A stretch of 13,358 nucleotides of DNA from an uncultured Lachnospiraceae bacterium. GTDB lineage: Bacteria > Bacillota > Clostridia > Lachnospirales > Lachnospiraceae. The notes below the pieces were generated by a model. The model saw only the letters and a program-made list of their open reading frames with translations. It made no database searches and had not been told where the DNA came from. Within the stretch, counting starts at the first letter, position 1. Every line of letters starts with the position of its first letter. Below, piece by piece: positions 1-6,058 of this stretch. The position numbers and the translations under genes are program-made. Where the stretch lies: positions 1-13,358 of the forward strand of contig CADCPL010000048.1 in assembly GCA_902803305.1 (NCBI GenBank), in the 5' to 3' direction.

Positions 1-576
1 GATATTATGCTTCCGGGCCTTAACGGCCTGGAAGTTTTGCGCAGACTCGGAAATCCGAGCAAGTCTCCCGTTATACTTCTTACGGCAAGAGATGCAGTTA
101 TGGACAAGGTATCGGGACTTGATGCCGGCGCTGTCGATTATATAACGAAGCCATTTGCGATAGAAGAACTGCTCGCAAGAGTAAGAGTGGCGCTCAAGCT
201 CCATCCGATAGGAAACAGTGGACAGGCGGGCGCTGCGGATGCATCGGCCGGTTCCGGCGCTTCGGATAAGGAAAACGGGATACACAGGTGGAAGAGCCTT
301 ATACTTGATGAGAAGAAGCACCGCGTGACATACGACGGCAAGGAGATCACCCTGACCAACAGGGAGTTCGAGATGCTGAAGGTGTTTCTTACCAATCAGG
401 ATATAGTACTTACAAGGGATACACTTCTTGAAAAGGTCTGCGGATATGACTACGTCGGTGAGACCAACGTGGTAGATGTGTATGTCAGATTCTTACGTTC
501 TAAGATCGATGAGGTCTTTGATATCAAGATGATCGAAACGGTCAGAGGAGTAGGATATGTCATCAAATCAGAATAA
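1..576 (+). CDS. OmpR-family response regulator, 5'-truncated
   Basis: This is the C-terminal three quarters of a two-component response regulator; the start lies upstream of the window. The first codon, GAT, is in frame and fits the phospho-accepting Asp of the usual D-x-MLPG-x-xG motif. The receiver continues with the conserved Thr (ILLTAR) and the Lys of TKPF. The usual AGADDYITKPF motif reads AGAVDYITKPF, so one conserved acidic residue is Val. An unusually long Ala/Gly/Ser-rich linker (roughly bases 205-280) joins it to a winged-helix DNA-binding domain of OmpR/PhoB type, with LTNREFEML, VDVYVRFLRSKID and the terminal VRGVGYVI. It overlaps the following kinase gene by 20 bases, so the pair is probably co-transcribed and translationally coupled. 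The signal and target genes cannot be read from the sequence. Confidence 0.95.
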   Translation, partial: DIMLPGLNGLEVLRRLGNPSKSPVILLTARDAVMDKVSGLDAGAVDYITKPFAIEELLARVRVALKLHPIGNSGQAGAADASAGSGASDKENGIHRWKSLILDEKKHRVTYDGKEITLTNREFEMLKVFLTNQDIVLTRDTLLEKVCGYDYVGETNVVDVYVRFLRSKIDEVFDIKMIETVRGVGYVIKSE

Positions 577-1879
577 CAGTGTAAAAAAGCGTGTTTCTTC
601 GATAAGGAACAGGCTTGCAGGTCAGCGCGTCCGTACAAAGATCCGGATGCACTTTTTTTCCGGTATATTTCTAACGATCATAATGATAGCGGTCTGGCTG
701 GCGGCAAGGGAATACATGACGGCAGTTCCTGTTCCGTTTGCGGCACGATCACGAAGTATCACAGTAACCCCGTCTACTTCGATAAACAGCGTTCACCAGC
801 TCTACAGGACGCTTTCGACGCTTCGGTATACCGTAACGTCAAAGGCAGGGGTTGTCATTGTCGATGAAAACATATTTGCACCGGCAGTTGTTGCCGTCGG
901 TTTTTCTACGGGACTGTTCGCGCTCAGGATGTTTGCAGACCTGCTTTCGTATTCGGGCGAAAGACGCAGGATCAAGAAGATACTGGCGCCCCTTGACGAG
1001 CTTGCGGTGCAGGCCGAAGCGCTGTCCAATATAGAACTGTCAGGCGAAAAATATCATCTGATCGAAGAAAAGATCACGAGCCTTGAGCCGACGGAAGAGG
1101 CCAGGCTGTCATTCGGTGATGCCGATCTGATGGGGATAGAACGTGCCATGAACAGCCTTTTGGCGCGCATCCGGGAGAGCAACAGGCAGCAGGCGCGTTT
1201 TGTCAACGACGCTTCTCATGAACTGCGAACCCCTATCGCCGTGATAGAAGGCTATGCCAATATGCTCGCAAGATGGGGACGCGAAGACGAAAAGGTCCTT
1301 GATGAATCGATAACCGCGATCAGAAACGAATCCGCTCACATGAAGCATCTTGTGGAACAGCTTCTGTTCCTGGCAAGGGGAGATGCGGGAAGGACCAATA
1401 TCAATCCCGAAAAAGTCGATCTGTGCGAGATGATGCAGACGGTGTACGAGGAATCACTCATGATCGACGAAGGACATATATACAAGTATTCAAGCCCTGT
1501 CGATCCCGTATACGTAATGGCCGACGAGGGACTGATCAAGCAGGCCGTGCGCATTCTTGTGGACAATTCGGCCAAGTATACAAGGGAAAAGGATGAGATC
1601 CTGCTGTCGGTAGGATATGAATCAGACAGCGAGGTCTATATACAGGTCCAGGATACCGGCATCGGCATGAAAGAATCCGATGTTGAGCATATGTTTGAAA
1701 GATTTTACCGCTCTGATGAGGCAAGGAGCTTCGGAGGAACGGGACTCGGGCTTTCCATAGCAAAATGGATAGTGGACAGGCACAACGGGCATTTCGAGAT
1801 AACATCACGTGAAGACCTCGGAACGAGGATTAAGATAGTGCTGAAAAAAATGGAAAATCCCGCACAAAATCCCGCATAA
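557..1879 (+). CDS. Membrane sensor histidine kinase (HisKA/HATPase_c)
   Basis: The protein has 440 residues. A basic N-terminus precedes a first membrane helix (about 31-50), then an extracytoplasmic segment of about 55 residues and a second helix (about 106-127). A linker with HAMP-like position follows. The HisKA H-box is FVNDASHELRTP with phospho-acceptor His221. The HATPase domain carries the N-box (VDNSAKYT, Asn337), the G1 box DTGIGM (Asp366), the F-box MFERFYRSDE and the G2 box GGTGLGLS (from about 393). All catalytic boxes look intact, so it should autophosphorylate and pass phosphate to the regulator encoded just upstream. The start is ATG 557, because AGAGGAG (544-550) sits 6 bases before it inside the regulator gene. 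The short sensing loop is rich in Ser/Thr and Val and resembles no ligand domain I recognise. Confidence 0.95.
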   Translation: MSSNQNNSVKKRVSSIRNRLAGQRVRTKIRMHFFSGIFLTIIMIAVWLAAREYMTAVPVPFAARSRSITVTPSTSINSVHQLYRTLSTLRYTVTSKAGVVIVDENIFAPAVVAVGFSTGLFALRMFADLLSYSGERRRIKKILAPLDELAVQAEALSNIELSGEKYHLIEEKITSLEPTEEARLSFGDADLMGIERAMNSLLARIRESNRQQARFVNDASHELRTPIAVIEGYANMLARWGREDEKVLDESITAIRNESAHMKHLVEQLLFLARGDAGRTNINPEKVDLCEMMQTVYEESLMIDEGHIYKYSSPVDPVYVMADEGLIKQAVRILVDNSAKYTREKDEILLSVGYESDSEVYIQVQDTGIGMKESDVEHMFERFYRSDEARSFGGTGLGLSIAKWIVDRHNGHFEITSREDLGTRIKIVLKKMENPAQNPA

Positions 1880-1883
1880 ACTG

Positions 1884-1912
1884 TTGATATTTCGCCCGCG
1901 TGGTGGTACAAT
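1884..1912 (+). promoter_or_regulatory. Sigma-A-type promoter of the flagellin-like gene
   Basis: TTGATA (1884-1889) and TACAAT (1907-1912) are separated by exactly 17 bases, five bases after the kinase stop codon. The implied transcript starts near 1919 and gives a leader of about 65 bases. The spacer holds ATTTCGCCCGCG (1889-1900, overlapping the last A of the -35), a 12-mer that recurs at 5969-5980 near another promoter. I see no convincing sigma-D (flagellar) promoter here, which is unusual for a flagellin gene. Confidence 0.7.
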
Positions 1913-1985
1913 TTAATCCCCAAGTTACAAATGGGTCTTTTTGTGATGAGTACAGAAGAGGTTTAATGATAAGGAGGAACGTGAT

Positions 1986-2750
1986 ATGGCAGGCATTAGC
2001 GGTGTTTCTTCCCAAAGTAATATGTATTCACAGATCGCAAGCGGCAAGAGGATCAATTCTGCTGCCGATGATGCGTCGGGGCTTACCATTGCCCAGAAGA
2101 TGAACAGTCAGGAGACCGGACTTAATGTCGGATCCGACAACGCCAAGGACGGTAAGAGCCTTCTGAACATAGCTGACGGTGCACTCGGCCAGATCACCGA
2201 CAGTCTTCAGAGAATATATGAGCTCGGCGTTAAGGCAAGCAGCGGACTCAATACAGGCGAAGAGCTCGGTGCGATCCAGAGCGAAGTAGATCAGCTTCTT
2301 TCCGATATCGAAGGCATTGCGAAGGGTACCGAATTCAATACGATGAAGATACTCGACGGAAGCATGGCGGATATCAATCTTGCAACGAAGCCTGACGGAA
2401 CGGGTCAGAAGATCCAGATGGTCAGCTCGACACTTGCGGATCTCGGCATCGAGGGATTTGATGTTACGAAAGACTTCGACCTGAATAAGATAACCGATGC
2501 GATCTCCAAGGTTTCGGAATCAAGGAGTTCCATGGGCGCGCAGACAAACGCTCTTGAATCAGCGATCAGATATAATGATTATGCGGCAGAGAATACACTG
2601 TCCTCCCGCTCGAGACTCGAAGATCTTGATATGGAAAAGGCTATCTCCGAGAAGAAGAAACAGGAAACGCTCAATCAGTATCAGATAATGATGCAGAAGA
2701 AGCGCGAAGAGGATGAGCAGAATCGTGCAATGGGTATCATGAGATTCTAG
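1986..2750 (+). CDS. Small atypical flagellin (flagellin-like protein)
   Basis: The protein has 254 residues. The D1 signature is clear: IASGKRINSAADDASGLTIA (about 17-36) matches the classic LSSGLRINSAxDDAAG region, and NAKDGKSLLNIADGALG and LQRIYELGVKASSG follow. The C-terminal D1 helix is also present (ENTLSSRSRLEDLDMEKAISE). Both D0 parts are abnormal. The N-terminus is about 15 residues shorter than usual and lacks the INxN/LxAxxNL start. The C-terminus is rich in Lys/Glu and ends RAMGIMRF instead of the hydrophobic xxVLxLL. ATG 1986 follows AAGGAGG (1971-1977) with 8-base spacing, and an in-frame stop at 1947 rules out a long N-terminal extension. The gene is monocistronic with its own promoter. 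It could be a minor or export-only flagellin paralogue rather than the filament subunit. I call the family with confidence but not the function. Confidence 0.85.
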   Translation: MAGISGVSSQSNMYSQIASGKRINSAADDASGLTIAQKMNSQETGLNVGSDNAKDGKSLLNIADGALGQITDSLQRIYELGVKASSGLNTGEELGAIQSEVDQLLSDIEGIAKGTEFNTMKILDGSMADINLATKPDGTGQKIQMVSSTLADLGIEGFDVTKDFDLNKITDAISKVSESRSSMGAQTNALESAIRYNDYAAENTLSSRSRLEDLDMEKAISEKKKQETLNQYQIMMQKKREEDEQNRAMGIMRF

Positions 2751-2770
2751 GAACTGCTCTCGACAAGTTC

Positions 2771-2799
2771 TTGACACCAACGCAAAGATTTGATATAAA
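2771..2799 (+). promoter_or_regulatory. Promoter of tRNA-Trp, extended -10
   Basis: TTGACA (2771-2776), a 17-base spacer and TATAAA (2794-2799) with an upstream TG (2791-2792) form a near-consensus promoter. The predicted start at about 2805-2806 falls inside the 5' arm of the hairpin at 2801-2825. It gives the tRNA about 30 bases of leader. Confidence 0.75.
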
Positions 2800-2800
2800 G

Positions 2801-2825
2801 AATAGGCGGTCATGGACCGCCTATT
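2801..2825 (+). terminator. Hairpin after the flagellin-like gene
   Basis: AATAGGCGGTC (2801-2811) and GACCGCCTATT (2815-2825) form a perfect 11-bp stem with an ATG loop, 50 bases after the flagellin stop. The tail (ATATTGTTATA) is only moderately U-rich, so termination may be partial. The tRNA promoter starts within the first arm, so only read-through RNA from upstream would contain the whole hairpin. Confidence 0.6.
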
Positions 2826-2835
2826 ATATTGTTAT

Positions 2836-2906
2836 AGGGGACTGGTCAAATGGTATGATAGGGGTCTCCAAAACCTTTGGTGGGAGTTCGATTCTCTCGT
2901 CCCCTG
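2836..2906 (+). tRNA. tRNA-Trp (anticodon CCA)
   Basis: The 71 bases fold as a cloverleaf. The acceptor stem is AGGGGAC with GTCCCCT and a discriminator G. The D-stem is GTC/GAT with a GG-containing loop. The anticodon stem GGGGT/ACCTT (two G-U pairs at its base) holds the loop CTCCAAA, which reads CCA. The T-stem is GGGAG/CTCTC with the loop TTCGATT. The variable loop has four bases. GGTCTCCAAAACC is typical of tRNA-Trp in Firmicutes. The 3' CCA is not encoded. It has its own promoter upstream and a strong terminator four bases downstream, so it is a single-gene unit. Confidence 0.93.
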
Positions 2907-2909
2907 TAA

Positions 2910-2947
2910 AAAAAAGAACTCGTATTACGATATACGAGTTCTTTTTT
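2910..2947 (+). terminator. Rho-independent terminator of tRNA-Trp
   Basis: GAACTCGTAT (2916-2925) pairs with ATACGAGTTC (2932-2941) around a six-base loop, flanked by AAAAAA and TTTTTT runs that extend the stem to 16 bp. The U-tract at 2942-2947 follows directly. The A-run on the other side makes it potentially bidirectional. It insulates the tRNA from the next gene. Confidence 0.92.
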
Positions 2948-2962
2948 GTGACAAACAAAGTA

Positions 2963-3002
2963 TCACAATGTGATTGTGCGCCGCCGCAGAAAGTAGTATA
3001 AT
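2963..3002 (+). promoter_or_regulatory. Promoter of the EAL gene with overlapping palindrome
   Basis: TTGTGC (2974-2979), a 17-base spacer and a perfect TATAAT (2997-3002) precede the gene by about 40 bases. CACAAT-GTG-ATTGTG (2964-2978) is a 6-3-6 inverted repeat that overlaps the -35. The nested TCACA-A-TGTGA (2963-2973) is also palindromic. The position suits a repressor or class II activator site. The regulator is unknown. Confidence 0.55.
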
Positions 3003-3041
3003 AATAATGCTACCTCTTTATGTGATAAGCGGAGAGTTTCT

Positions 3042-5138
3042 ATGGCAGACAGTGAAAAGACCGGTTTGCAATACAGCAGCACGTTTGTCGACAAAATGGA
3101 AGGAGGTGCCTTTATCTTCTCGGCAGAAGAGGGGCACGCTCTTTTGTATGTAAATGATAAGCTTATCAGCCTGTTTGAGTGCGAAAGCAAGGATGAACTT
3201 TTGGAGCATGTAAGCCGCAGCTTTGACGGTATGATACATGATCCTTCGCCGCAGGAAGTGTGCAAAGAGATCAGAGATCAACTGCCTGATTCGCTGAACC
3301 GTTCGGGGTATGTTTTTTTCAATATAATAACGAAAAAAGGTAATGTCCGCCGTGTCGTCGATCATTGGACGCTTGTTCATGATTCAGAGCACGGGGACAT
3401 TTTTTATTCTACGATCTATCTTCACAGGCTCGACAACACATCGAGTGATTTTGATCCGGTTACGGGACTTCCCGGAAAGAACAGGTTCGTAAAGCATGCG
3501 ACGGATATGAACAGGAGGGCTATGGATGAAGGCGGGGCACAACGTTTCGCGATCGTCTATTCCAATCTTGTTCACTTCAAACTGCTTAATCTGGAGCGTG
3601 GTGTGAGTGAGGGGAACGTCTGTCTCAAGGAACTGGCAAAGGCTCTTGGTAAGGCATTTGAAGGCGACTTCGTAACCAGACTTTCAAGCGACTATTTTGT
3701 CGTGTTTACGGAGTATGAAGGCGTAGAAGCAAAAACCGAAAAAGCCGTAAAATGTTTTGAAGAGGTATACGGAAGGGATCACAACATCAGGTGTAAGCTG
3801 GGTATATACGGTTTCGAGCCAGGAGAAGATTTCTTCTGTGAGTCCGCTTTTTCATTTGCAAAGACAGCGTGCGATTCGATAAAGACGGACGATAAGCGGG
3901 ATCATGTCGAGTATACCGATGAACTTGCCGAGTCGTTCGGTATAGCCGAATATGTTGCGGCTCATATAGATGAAGCGATAGAAAAGGGATGGATAAAGGT
4001 ATATTTCCAGCCTGTGGTACGATCTCTTACGGAGGATGCATGCAGCATGGAATCGCTGGTGCGCTGGATCGACCCCAAGTACGGTTTTCTTCCTCCGGAT
4101 AAGTTCATAGGAGCACTTGAAAAAGAACACTGCATCCATAAGCTTGACTGTTACGTCGTTGACAGGGTGTGCTCGATCATAGGCGATCGTCTGAAAAAGG
4201 GTCTTCCGACCGTTCCGGCGTCCGTCAATTTTTCGCGTCTTGATTTTGTCATGACAGACATGCTTGAGGTTGTAAAGACCGCGGTGGAAAAATACGGGGT
4301 TCCGAAGGATTATATACATATCGAGATCACGGAGAGCATGATATCATCCGACGAGGAACTGATGCGCCGTGTCATTGATGAATTCAGAAGATCCGGATAT
4401 GAGATATGGATGGATGATTTCGGAAGCGGTTACTCATCGCTGACTGTACTTAAGGATTATGATTTTAACACCGTAAAACTCGATATGAGATTTTTAACGC
4501 CGCTTAACGGCAAGTCCAAGAGCATCATCAGATCTATTGTCTCTATGGCTAAGGACATCGGCATGAAGACGCTTGCCGAAGGTGTCGAGACAAAGGAGCA
4601 GCTGGAATTCCTGCGCGAGATCGGGTGCGGCCTTATTCAGGGATATTATTACGGCAAACCAGAGCCCGTGGATGATGTGTTCGCACATCTTGACGAGAAA
4701 GGTATCGATCGGGAAAGCATTGAATGGAGAGATTATTATCAGGCGGCAAGTTTTAACGCAAGGGATACGGAGATGCCGCTTGAGATAATTGAGGATGACG
4801 GGAATAATTTCAGGACGCTCTTTATGAATCAGGCCTACAGAGATCAGATGTTCTCAGGGGATTTCACACTTGAAGACATCGACTCGATCACGTACAATCC
4901 CGATTCGCCGCTTGCGAAGAAATACCGCGAGTTTGCGGATATAGTTGAAAGTTCGGGCGGAAAGAAAAAAACGTTCTACTATACTGCCGGCGGCAACAAC
5001 GTATGTCTGACGCTGCGACAGATCGCGGAGCATGACGGACATCATATAATCGAGGGTTCGATTTACAATCTGTCGAGGGAAGAAAAACAGAAACGAGAAG
5101 ACCGGATATTCCGGCATCTTCGTGCACTTCGGAAGTAA
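3042..5138 (+). CDS. c-di-GMP phosphodiesterase, PAS-like/degenerate GGDEF/EAL
   Basis: The protein has 698 residues and no membrane helix or signal peptide. Residues 1 to about 140 look like a PAS-type sensor region. The GGDEF domain (about 140-290) opens with FDPVTGLPGKNRF, but the signature is SSDYF (215-219), and the metal-binding Asp positions read SNLVHF, so cyclase activity is not expected. The EAL domain (about 310-560) starts with ESLVRW (Glu337) and keeps Asn396, Glu428 and Glu431 (IEITES), Asp458/Asp459 (DDFGSG), Lys479, the loop Glu in AEGVET and Gln533 (IQGYYYG), so c-di-GMP hydrolysis to pGpG is likely. The C-terminal 130 residues form another PAS-like domain. GGAGAG (3031-3036) lies 5 bases before ATG 3042. 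The gene sits beside a flagellin-like gene, which fits a role in motility or surface behaviour (inference). Confidence 0.93.
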   Translation: MADSEKTGLQYSSTFVDKMEGGAFIFSAEEGHALLYVNDKLISLFECESKDELLEHVSRSFDGMIHDPSPQEVCKEIRDQLPDSLNRSGYVFFNIITKKGNVRRVVDHWTLVHDSEHGDIFYSTIYLHRLDNTSSDFDPVTGLPGKNRFVKHATDMNRRAMDEGGAQRFAIVYSNLVHFKLLNLERGVSEGNVCLKELAKALGKAFEGDFVTRLSSDYFVVFTEYEGVEAKTEKAVKCFEEVYGRDHNIRCKLGIYGFEPGEDFFCESAFSFAKTACDSIKTDDKRDHVEYTDELAESFGIAEYVAAHIDEAIEKGWIKVYFQPVVRSLTEDACSMESLVRWIDPKYGFLPPDKFIGALEKEHCIHKLDCYVVDRVCSIIGDRLKKGLPTVPASVNFSRLDFVMTDMLEVVKTAVEKYGVPKDYIHIEITESMISSDEELMRRVIDEFRRSGYEIWMDDFGSGYSSLTVLKDYDFNTVKLDMRFLTPLNGKSKSIIRSIVSMAKDIGMKTLAEGVETKEQLEFLREIGCGLIQGYYYGKPEPVDDVFAHLDEKGIDRESIEWRDYYQAASFNARDTEMPLEIIEDDGNNFRTLFMNQAYRDQMFSGDFTLEDIDSITYNPDSPLAKKYREFADIVESSGGKKKTFYYTAGGNNVCLTLRQIAEHDGHHIIEGSIYNLSREEKQKREDRIFRHLRALRK

Positions 5139-5142
5139 TGAT

Positions 5143-5173
5143 AAAACCGCTCGGGCACTGCCCGGGCGGTTTT
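5143..5173. terminator. Bidirectional terminator between convergent genes
   Basis: AAAACCGCTCGGGC (5143-5156) pairs with GCCCGGGCGGTTTT (5160-5173) around an ACT loop, with one T-G wobble. A and T runs flank both ends, so it can stop the EAL transcript on the plus strand and the phosphoribosyltransferase transcript (stop codon at 5198) on the minus strand. Confidence 0.9.
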
Positions 5174-5197
5174 GGATTTATGGTTAATATATAGTGT

Positions 5198-5839
5198 TTA
5201 CTGGATCGAAGAATATCCGAATCCGTTACAGATCGCATCAACGGGAACGGCCTTTGAGCAGAGCGGGCAGTTGTCCGGTGCGTAGCTTGCGTAGTCGGGA
5301 AGATCCCTTGTCGAATACAGATATCTGATCGGAAGATTTTCAATCTGAGTCGCAACCGAGAATATTGCCGATATGCCTATCGGAGTACCGCCGTAAAATC
5401 TGATGGATCCGATCGCACTTCTAAGGGTGCTTCCGGTGGTGGCCGTATCGATGAGGACCAGAACCTTCTTACCCTTTATCATATGCTGATTGTTCTCACG
5501 GAACATCATCTGTCCGCTGACATTGTACTCGGGACTGGTGATGTAGATCGTCTGGTGACGGTTGGCTGAGATGATGCCGGCCTTGGTCAGCTTGTTGGCC
5601 ATGTACGCGCCGACAATCTCGGTTCCGTTAAGGCAGAGTATCGTATCGATGACATCGGATGCCAGATACAGATCGGCCAGCTCTTCACCGGTCGCTCTGG
5701 CCTCACGCTGCCTTGACTTCATGTCGGTAAGGTCCATGTAGTAATTGACATGGGAGTTGGGCGTGATGAAATGTCCCGGTATGTAACGCAGAACAACATC
5801 CTTATTTTTGCTGTGATCGATCTTTTTGTAGTCTTGCAT
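5198..5839 (-). CDS. PyrE-like type I phosphoribosyltransferase
   Basis: The protein has 213 residues. The PRPP-binding loop is VLVLIDTATTGST (126-138), preceded by a Rossmann-like strand (DTILCLNGTEIVGAYMANKL) as in orotate phosphoribosyltransferases. Two points argue against assuming OPRT activity. The usual acidic pair of the PRPP motif is Ile-Asp, and the flexible loop with the catalytic Lys is replaced by a Lys-free stretch (about 101-118). The C-terminus has a CPLC motif (Cys191, Cys194) and Cys204, which could bind a metal. It may therefore be a purine or pyrimidine salvage enzyme or a regulatory PRTase. ATG 5839 follows AGGAGGGG (5846-5853) with 6-base spacing. It is a single gene with a leader of about 110 bases carrying two hairpins. 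Confidence 0.82.
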   Translation of the reverse strand: MQDYKKIDHSKNKDVVLRYIPGHFITPNSHVNYYMDLTDMKSRQREARATGEELADLYLASDVIDTILCLNGTEIVGAYMANKLTKAGIISANRHQTIYITSPEYNVSGQMMFRENNQHMIKGKKVLVLIDTATTGSTLRSAIGSIRFYGGTPIGISAIFSVATQIENLPIRYLYSTRDLPDYASYAPDNCPLCSKAVPVDAICNGFGYSSIQ

Positions 5840-5864
5840 TTATATCCCCTCCTGATTATTGAGA

Positions 5865-5934
5865 GCCACGACATTACAATTCCACTTCGTGGAAGTCGTG
5901 GCCTACGTGATGCAAAGTTTTCATAGAAAACTTT
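5865..5934 (-). promoter_or_regulatory. Two-hairpin 5' leader of the phosphoribosyltransferase
   Basis: Read on the minus strand, the leader first forms AAAGTTTTC/GAAAACTTT (5914-5934, perfect 9-bp stem, three-base loop). It then forms a longer hairpin (5865-5902): outer GCCACGAC/GTCGTGGC and inner TTCCAC/GTGGAA around a three-base loop, with a seven-base bulge on one side. The Shine-Dalgarno follows 11 bases later. Neither hairpin has a U-tract, so they are not simple terminators. They could be a cis-regulatory leader or the remnant of a palindrome-bearing mobile repeat (IS200/IS605-type). I cannot choose between these. Confidence 0.55.
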
Positions 5935-5957
5935 ACACCACCAAAATTATATATAAA

Positions 5958-5983
5958 AGTATACCATCATTTCGCCCGCGGGC
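5958..5983 (-). promoter_or_regulatory. Extended -10 promoter and palindrome, phosphoribosyltransferase
   Basis: On the minus strand, TGG-TATACT (5958-5966) is an extended -10 element. No good -35 is seen at 16-18 bases. The perfect palindrome GCCCGCGGGC (5974-5983) lies where spacer and -35 would be and is also upstream of the divergent plus-strand promoter, so one protein could affect both. Confidence 0.4.
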
Positions 5984-5997
5984 ATAGTGTTTTTGAA

Positions 5998-6026
5998 TTG
6001 TAAAAGGCAGTTTCTTGAATTATACT
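5998..6026 (+). promoter_or_regulatory. Promoter of the membrane protein/lipoprotein operon
   Basis: TTGTAA (5998-6003), 17 bases and TATACT (6021-6026) give a predicted start near 6033. This lies downstream of the possible GTG start at 5987, which supports translation from ATG 6059. Confidence 0.65.
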
Positions 6027-6058
6027 ATACGAAACGGATATTAAGTGTTTACGGAAAA

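Noticed and set aside
1877..1905. Sigma-D (flagellar) promoter for the flagellin-like gene
   Set aside because: TAAA at 1877-1880 is followed by CCGCGTG rather than CCGATAT. The sigma-A-type pair at 1884/1907 is far better.
2771..3001. Open frame spanning tRNA-Trp and its terminator
   Set aside because: It runs through a promoter, a tRNA and a terminator, has no ribosome site and resembles no protein.
5914..5934. Perfect 9-bp hairpin as a Rho-independent terminator
   Set aside because: No T-run follows on either strand and the stem is A/T-rich.
5987..6058. GTG 5987 as start of the membrane protein
   Set aside because: There is no ribosome site before it, and a good promoter (5998-6026) would start transcription downstream of it. 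ATG 6059 is preferred.
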